From NCBI RefSeq assembly GCF_011064825.1, contig NZ_CP048751.1, positions 2,604,001 to 2,668,000 of the forward strand: DNA of 64,000 nt. Reading direction: 5' to 3'. Positions 60,872 to 64,000 of the stretch are shown piece after piece (within the stretch, counting starts at the first letter, position 1; each line of letters opens with the position of its first letter). A program made the translations under genes and the position numbers. The DNA is from Brevundimonas mediterranea. Its GTDB lineage: Bacteria; Pseudomonadota; Alphaproteobacteria; Caulobacterales; Caulobacteraceae. A model generated the notes under the pieces. It did not search any database. It was given only the letters and a program-made list of their open reading frames with translations, and was not told the DNA's origin.

Positions 60872-62701
60872 TCAATAGGCGATGGCGATCCCGTCCTTGC
60901 GCATCTCGGTCGCCGCGCCATAGGTCCAGCGTCCGCCGGGGTTCATCTGCTTCATGATGTTCTGATAGCCGCCGAACCCGCCGTCCGGCTCGCCCAGGGT
61001 CCAGCCCATCGCTCGCAACTGCGCCTTGGTCGCCTCGGGCACGCCGCTCTCCAGGTGCAGCACCCCGGTCCCCTCCTGCGCCTGGCCGGTCGGTTCGGAC
61101 GAGCCATAGTGTTGCCAGCGCGGCGCATCCCCCGCCGCCTGGGGTTCAAGCCCATAATCGACCATGTTGATGATGATCTGGGCCTGGCCCTGGGGCTGCA
61201 TGGCGCCGCCCATGACGCCGAAGGCCATCCAGGGCTCGCCGTCCTTGACCGCGAAACCGGGGATAATGGTCTGGAACGGCCGCTTGCCGGGCGCATAGAC
61301 GTTGGGATGGCCGTCGCTCAGGGCGAACAGCTCGCCCCGGTCCTGGAACATGAAGCCCAGCGGTTCCGATCCATTGTCCGGCGCCAGGCCCGAGCCCATG
61401 CCGCGATAGTTGGACTGGATCCAGCTGACCATCATCCCGTCGCTGTCGGCGACGCTGAAATAGGTGGTGTCGCCATGGTGCGGGGCGTCGCCGGGCATGA
61501 CGCGGTCCATCACCCGGTCCGGCCGGATCAGCCTGGCCCGTTCGGCGGCATAGGCCTTTGAGTTCAGCCATTCGACCGGGGTCTTGGAGAATCGGTCGTC
61601 GGCGAACCAGCGCGCCCGGTCCTCGAACGCCAGCCGCTTGGCCTCGGCCTGGACGTGCAGCGAGGCGGCGGACTGGAAGCCCATGGATTTCAGGTCGAAC
61701 TGTTCGCAGATGTTCAGGATCTGGTTGGTCGACAGGCCCTGGGTGTTGGGGCCCAGGCCGAAGACGTCCACGCCGCGATAATTGGTCTGGATCGGCTCGA
61801 CCCATTCGGTGCGGTGGGCGGCCATGTCGGCGCGGGTCATCCAGCCGCCGATCCGCTTGAAATAGGCCTCGATGCTGTCGGCGATGGGGCCGTCATAGAA
61901 GGCGTCGCGCCGGCCCTCGGCGATCATCCGCAGGGTCCGGCCCAGGAAGGGGTTGGCGAAGACCTCCCCCACCTTGGGCGTCGCCCCGCCGGCGGCCCAG
62001 ATGCGCTTCCTATTGTCGTTCTCCTCAATGGGGATCACGCCCCGGTCGAAGACCGCCATATTGCGTTCCAGGTAGTAGGCGATGACCTGGGGCACGGGCG
62101 CGCCCTGTTCGCACAGCTCGGCGACCGGCAGCAGGACATCCTTCCACGGCAGCTTGCCATAGCGTTGGTGCGCGCTCCACCAGGCGTCCACCGTGCCGGG
62201 CACATTCACCGTCACCGCCCCATAACGCGGCAGATAGCCTTCGATGGCCTTGGACCGCGCGGTTTCCAGGCTGAGGCCCCGCGGACTGGCGCCGGACCCG
62301 TTCAGCCCGACCACCGTCTTCTGTTTCGGGTCCCACAGCAGGCAATAGGCGTCGCCGCCGATGCCGTTGGCCACCGGCTCCAGGAAGCCCAGGGCCGCAT
62401 TGATGGCGATGGCCGCGTCGATGGCCGATCCGCCGCGCCTCAGGGTGTCGATCCCGATCAGGCTGGCCGCCGGGTGCGCCGTCGCCGCCGCCCCGTTCGC
62501 GCCCCAGACGGTCGAGCGGCCCATGAATTTCGGTCCCGTCACCCGGTCGCCGATGCCGACCCCGGCGTAGGGATCGGCGGGACGGGCAGGGGCGGGGGCC
62601 GCCTCGGTCGGCTTGGCGGTCGGAGACGACTGTCGCGCCTGGACGGCCGTCGCCGCCAGGGCTCCGGCAGGCAGGGCGGACAGGAAGGTGCGACGACGCA
62701 T
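60872..62701 (-). CDS. ggt: Gamma-glutamyltransferase
   Basis: 609 residues. Signal peptide MRRRTFLSALPAGALAATAVQA. The autocleavage/nucleophile Thr is in GDTTYFSVADSDG near residue 410, as in the family's TTH/TTY motif; GIDTLRRGGSAIDAAIAINAALGFLEP and GSEPLGFMFQDRG are other conserved parts. It hydrolyses glutathione and transfers the glutamyl group in the periplasm. The antitoxin gene follows 24 nt later. Confidence 0.95.
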   Translation of the reverse strand: MRRRTFLSALPAGALAATAVQARQSSPTAKPTEAAPAPARPADPYAGVGIGDRVTGPKFMGRSTVWGANGAAATAHPAASLIGIDTLRRGGSAIDAAIAINAALGFLEPVANGIGGDAYCLLWDPKQKTVVGLNGSGASPRGLSLETARSKAIEGYLPRYGAVTVNVPGTVDAWWSAHQRYGKLPWKDVLLPVAELCEQGAPVPQVIAYYLERNMAVFDRGVIPIEENDNRKRIWAAGGATPKVGEVFANPFLGRTLRMIAEGRRDAFYDGPIADSIEAYFKRIGGWMTRADMAAHRTEWVEPIQTNYRGVDVFGLGPNTQGLSTNQILNICEQFDLKSMGFQSAASLHVQAEAKRLAFEDRARWFADDRFSKTPVEWLNSKAYAAERARLIRPDRVMDRVMPGDAPHHGDTTYFSVADSDGMMVSWIQSNYRGMGSGLAPDNGSEPLGFMFQDRGELFALSDGHPNVYAPGKRPFQTIIPGFAVKDGEPWMAFGVMGGAMQPQGQAQIIINMVDYGLEPQAAGDAPRWQHYGSSEPTGQAQEGTGVLHLESGVPEATKAQLRAMGWTLGEPDGGFGGYQNIMKQMNPGGRWTYGAATEMRKDGIAIAY

Positions 62702-62769
62702 GGGCGGACTCCTCGAACAGCCGATTTGGCATCAAGGCGGTCAGCGTGCGCGGGAGCAAGCCTCGCCGC

Positions 62770-62804
62770 AAAGAAAAAGGCCGCGTCCCTTTCGGAACGC
62801 GGCC
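62770..62804 (-). terminator. Terminator after exbD
   Basis: On the minus strand GGCCGCGT (62797-62804) and ACGCGGCC (62779-62786) pair around a short loop, followed by a TTTTTCTTT tract (62770-62778). It lies 24 nt after the exbD stop and separates that gene from ggt. Confidence 0.88.
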
Positions 62805-62828
62805 CTGATCCGGGATAGAACCTCGGTC

Positions 62829-63263
62829 CTATTCGATGTCTTCGTTCAGCAGGCCGACCTTGAAGAAGCCGTTCTCCTGCATCTTGTTCATGACTTCCAT
62901 GAACTGAGAATATTTCACTTCCGGCTGGGCGCGCACGAAGACGCGCTCTTCCTGGCAGGCGCCGCCGCCCAGGGCGGTGCAGACGTCGGTGGCCAGGTTG
63001 TCGATCGAGGTCTGCTTGTCCGACAGGAACAGCTGACCGTTTTCCTGGATGGTGATGTACACTGGCTCTTTCTCAACCGTGTTCGGCTGAGGCGGCTGCG
63101 CCGGCGGCAGGTCGAGGCGGATCGACACGGTCGCCATGGGCGCGGCGACCATGAAGATGATCATCAGCACCAGCAGAATGTCGATGAACGGCGTGATGTT
63201 GATATCCGCCGTCTGTTCGATCGTGTGCTTGTCCCCACCGGAACCGCCGATCTTCGCAGCCAT
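62829..63263 (-). CDS. exbD: Biopolymer transport protein ExbD
   Basis: 144 residues. ADINITPFIDILLVLMIIFMVAAP has the transmembrane helix with the conserved Asp that carries protons; the rest is the periplasmic domain. ExbD works with ExbB and TonB to energise receptors such as the one at 8814. No exbB or tonB lies next to it in the visible sequence, and folE is on its upstream side. A palindrome (CGTTCCGGAACG, 63384-63395) in the 157-nt gap may regulate it. Confidence 0.93.
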   Translation of the reverse strand: MAAKIGGSGGDKHTIEQTADINITPFIDILLVLMIIFMVAAPMATVSIRLDLPPAQPPQPNTVEKEPVYITIQENGQLFLSDKQTSIDNLATDVCTALGGGACQEERVFVRAQPEVKYSQFMEVMNKMQENGFFKVGLLNEDIE

Positions 63264-63383
63264 GCCTAATCTCCGTTACCGCCGGCCGCGATCCGCGCCG
63301 ACATTTCCCTATGGATCGCCCGAGAGCTTGTTCGGTTCTTGGCGTCCCGATGCGCGCTTGTAAAGCGGTTCTAAACGATCCGG

Positions 63384-63399
63384 CGTTCCGGAACGTCAA
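63384..63399 (-). promoter_or_regulatory. TTGACG box and palindrome upstream of exbD
   Basis: On the minus strand TTGACG (63394-63399) directly precedes the 12-nt perfect palindrome CGTTCCGGAACG (63384-63395). A -35 element with an operator over the spacer is possible. The -10 is not clear. Confidence 0.3.
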
Positions 63400-63420
63400 T
63401 TACCCGCGACAGGCGAGGCT

Positions 63421-64000
63421 TTACGCCTTCGCCAGCTTCAGGAAACGGTCCATCAGGGCCGGATCGGACTTGAAGGCGCCGGTGAACCGGGTGGTGACGG
63501 TCGAAACATGCCGGTGATGCACCCCGCGCGTGGTCATGCACTGGTGCGCGGCGTCGATCATCACCGCGACGCCCCTGGGCTGCAGGTGCGATTCGATGGC
63601 CTCGATGATGTCGTTGGTCAGGGTTTCCTGATTCTGCAGACGTCGGGCGAAGATCTCCACCACCCGCGCCAGCTTCGAGATGCCGACAACCTTCTCGCCG
63701 GGCAGATAGGCGACATAGGCCTTGCCCAGGAAGGGGGCCAGGTGGTGCTCGCAATGGCTCTCCACCTCGATCTCGCGCAGGATGACCATGTCGTCATAGC
63801 CGGTCACGTCCTCGAAGGTGCGCGACAGCTCCTTGGCCGCGTCGGCCTCATAGCCGTCGAACCATTCGCCGTAAGCGTCGACCACCCGCTTGGGCGTGTC
63901 GATCAGGCCCGGACGGTCCGGATTGTCCCCGGCCCAGGCGATCAGGGTGCGCACGGCCTCCAGCGCCTGCTCGCGCGACGGGCGGCCAGACTCCTGAACC
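63421..64000 (-). CDS. folE: GTP cyclohydrolase I, 5' end beyond the window
   Basis: At least 193 codons, with the frame open to the right edge. First step of tetrahydrofolate synthesis, making dihydroneopterin triphosphate from GTP. The zinc and substrate motifs are ESHCEHHLAPF and HQCMTTRGVHH, and GEKVVGISKLARVVEIFARR the conserved helix. The true start should be only a few residues to the right of the window. Confidence 0.96.
   Translation of the reverse strand, partial: VQESGRPSREQALEAVRTLIAWAGDNPDRPGLIDTPKRVVDAYGEWFDGYEADAAKELSRTFEDVTGYDDMVILREIEVESHCEHHLAPFLGKAYVAYLPGEKVVGISKLARVVEIFARRLQNQETLTNDIIEAIESHLQPRGVAVMIDAAHQCMTTRGVHHRHVSTVTTRFTGAFKSDPALMDRFLKLAKA

Noticed and set aside
1..64000. 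Prophage, insertion sequence, CRISPR array, or rRNA/tRNA genes.
   Set aside because: No integrase, transposase or phage genes, no regularly spaced repeats and no tRNA-like or rRNA sequence was recognised on reading; short tRNAs cannot be fully excluded without a scan.

Overview
The window is a stretch of ordinary chromosome from a high-GC alphaproteobacterium, most likely Caulobacteraceae and plausibly Brevundimonas. That placement is inferred from several features. The F0 ATP synthase operon stands alone with a b' subunit. There is a LexA box of the GAAC-N7-GAAC type, a dgt/SPOR/nagZ/scpAB block, a gcvT-H-PA-PB operon under a tandem glycine riboswitch, and small genes tightly packed with ATGA/GTGA overlaps. 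I see no rRNA, tRNA, CRISPR array, prophage or insertion sequence. Both ends are cut: a phosphatase-type gene on the left loses its start and folE on the right loses its first codons.

Layout. 1-8.4 kb: phosphatase C-terminus, pyruvate kinase, an orphan D12-class adenine methyltransferase, RNase HII and Tag glycosylase (overlapping), an SDR, YgfZ, a hydrolase and an SdpR/SdpI-like pair. 8.7-12.3 kb: a TonB-dependent siderophore receptor with a PepSY membrane protein and a 60-aa membrane protein (iron uptake); the middle of the receptor has a clearly different base composition. 12.3-17.4 kb: erpA, dgt, SPOR protein, nagZ, scpA, scpB (Fe-S, nucleotide pool, wall recycling, chromosome condensation). 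17.4-21.3 kb: ispH and the F0 operon atpI-B-E-b'-b with a strong terminator. 22.5-27.6 kb: glycine cleavage operon with riboswitch and near-identical 115-nt hairpin elements filling two of its junctions. 27.7-33.4 kb: fbp-pncA, a LexA-controlled Y-family polymerase, an adenine-deaminase-type gene coupled to a VapBC module, and an NYN-domain protein. 33.4-40.4 kb: argS, exported and lipoproteins, lspA, xseA, purD. 40.4-47.4 kb: L,D-transpeptidase, amidohydrolase, and a lipid A/Kdo operon (msbA-type ABC, DUF374 acyltransferase, waaA, lpxK). 47.5-49.5 kb: FMN riboswitch, RibN-type riboflavin importer, tyrosine phosphatase. 49.5-64 kb: small proteins, cysQ-type phosphatase and pmbA, MAPEG, M14 peptidase, a membrane gene broken by one stop codon, UbiD, Pr6Pr, aldo/keto reductase, hydrolase, a second toxin-antitoxin pair coupled to yjbR, ggt, exbD and folE.

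I did not find a convincing new multi-gene system. The points most worth following are: (i) two unrelated toxin-antitoxin pairs, each joined by stop/start overlaps to a non-TA gene; (ii) the repeat elements built into the gcv operon; (iii) the mosaic TonB receptor; (iv) the SdpR-like operator; (v) the RibN leader with a hairpin next to its ribosome binding site; and (vi) the single in-frame TGA in a membrane gene. The two longest stretches without a gene (27359-27773 and 47396-47742) are both explained mainly by riboswitches. Functions were assigned by reading motifs; no database search was possible.
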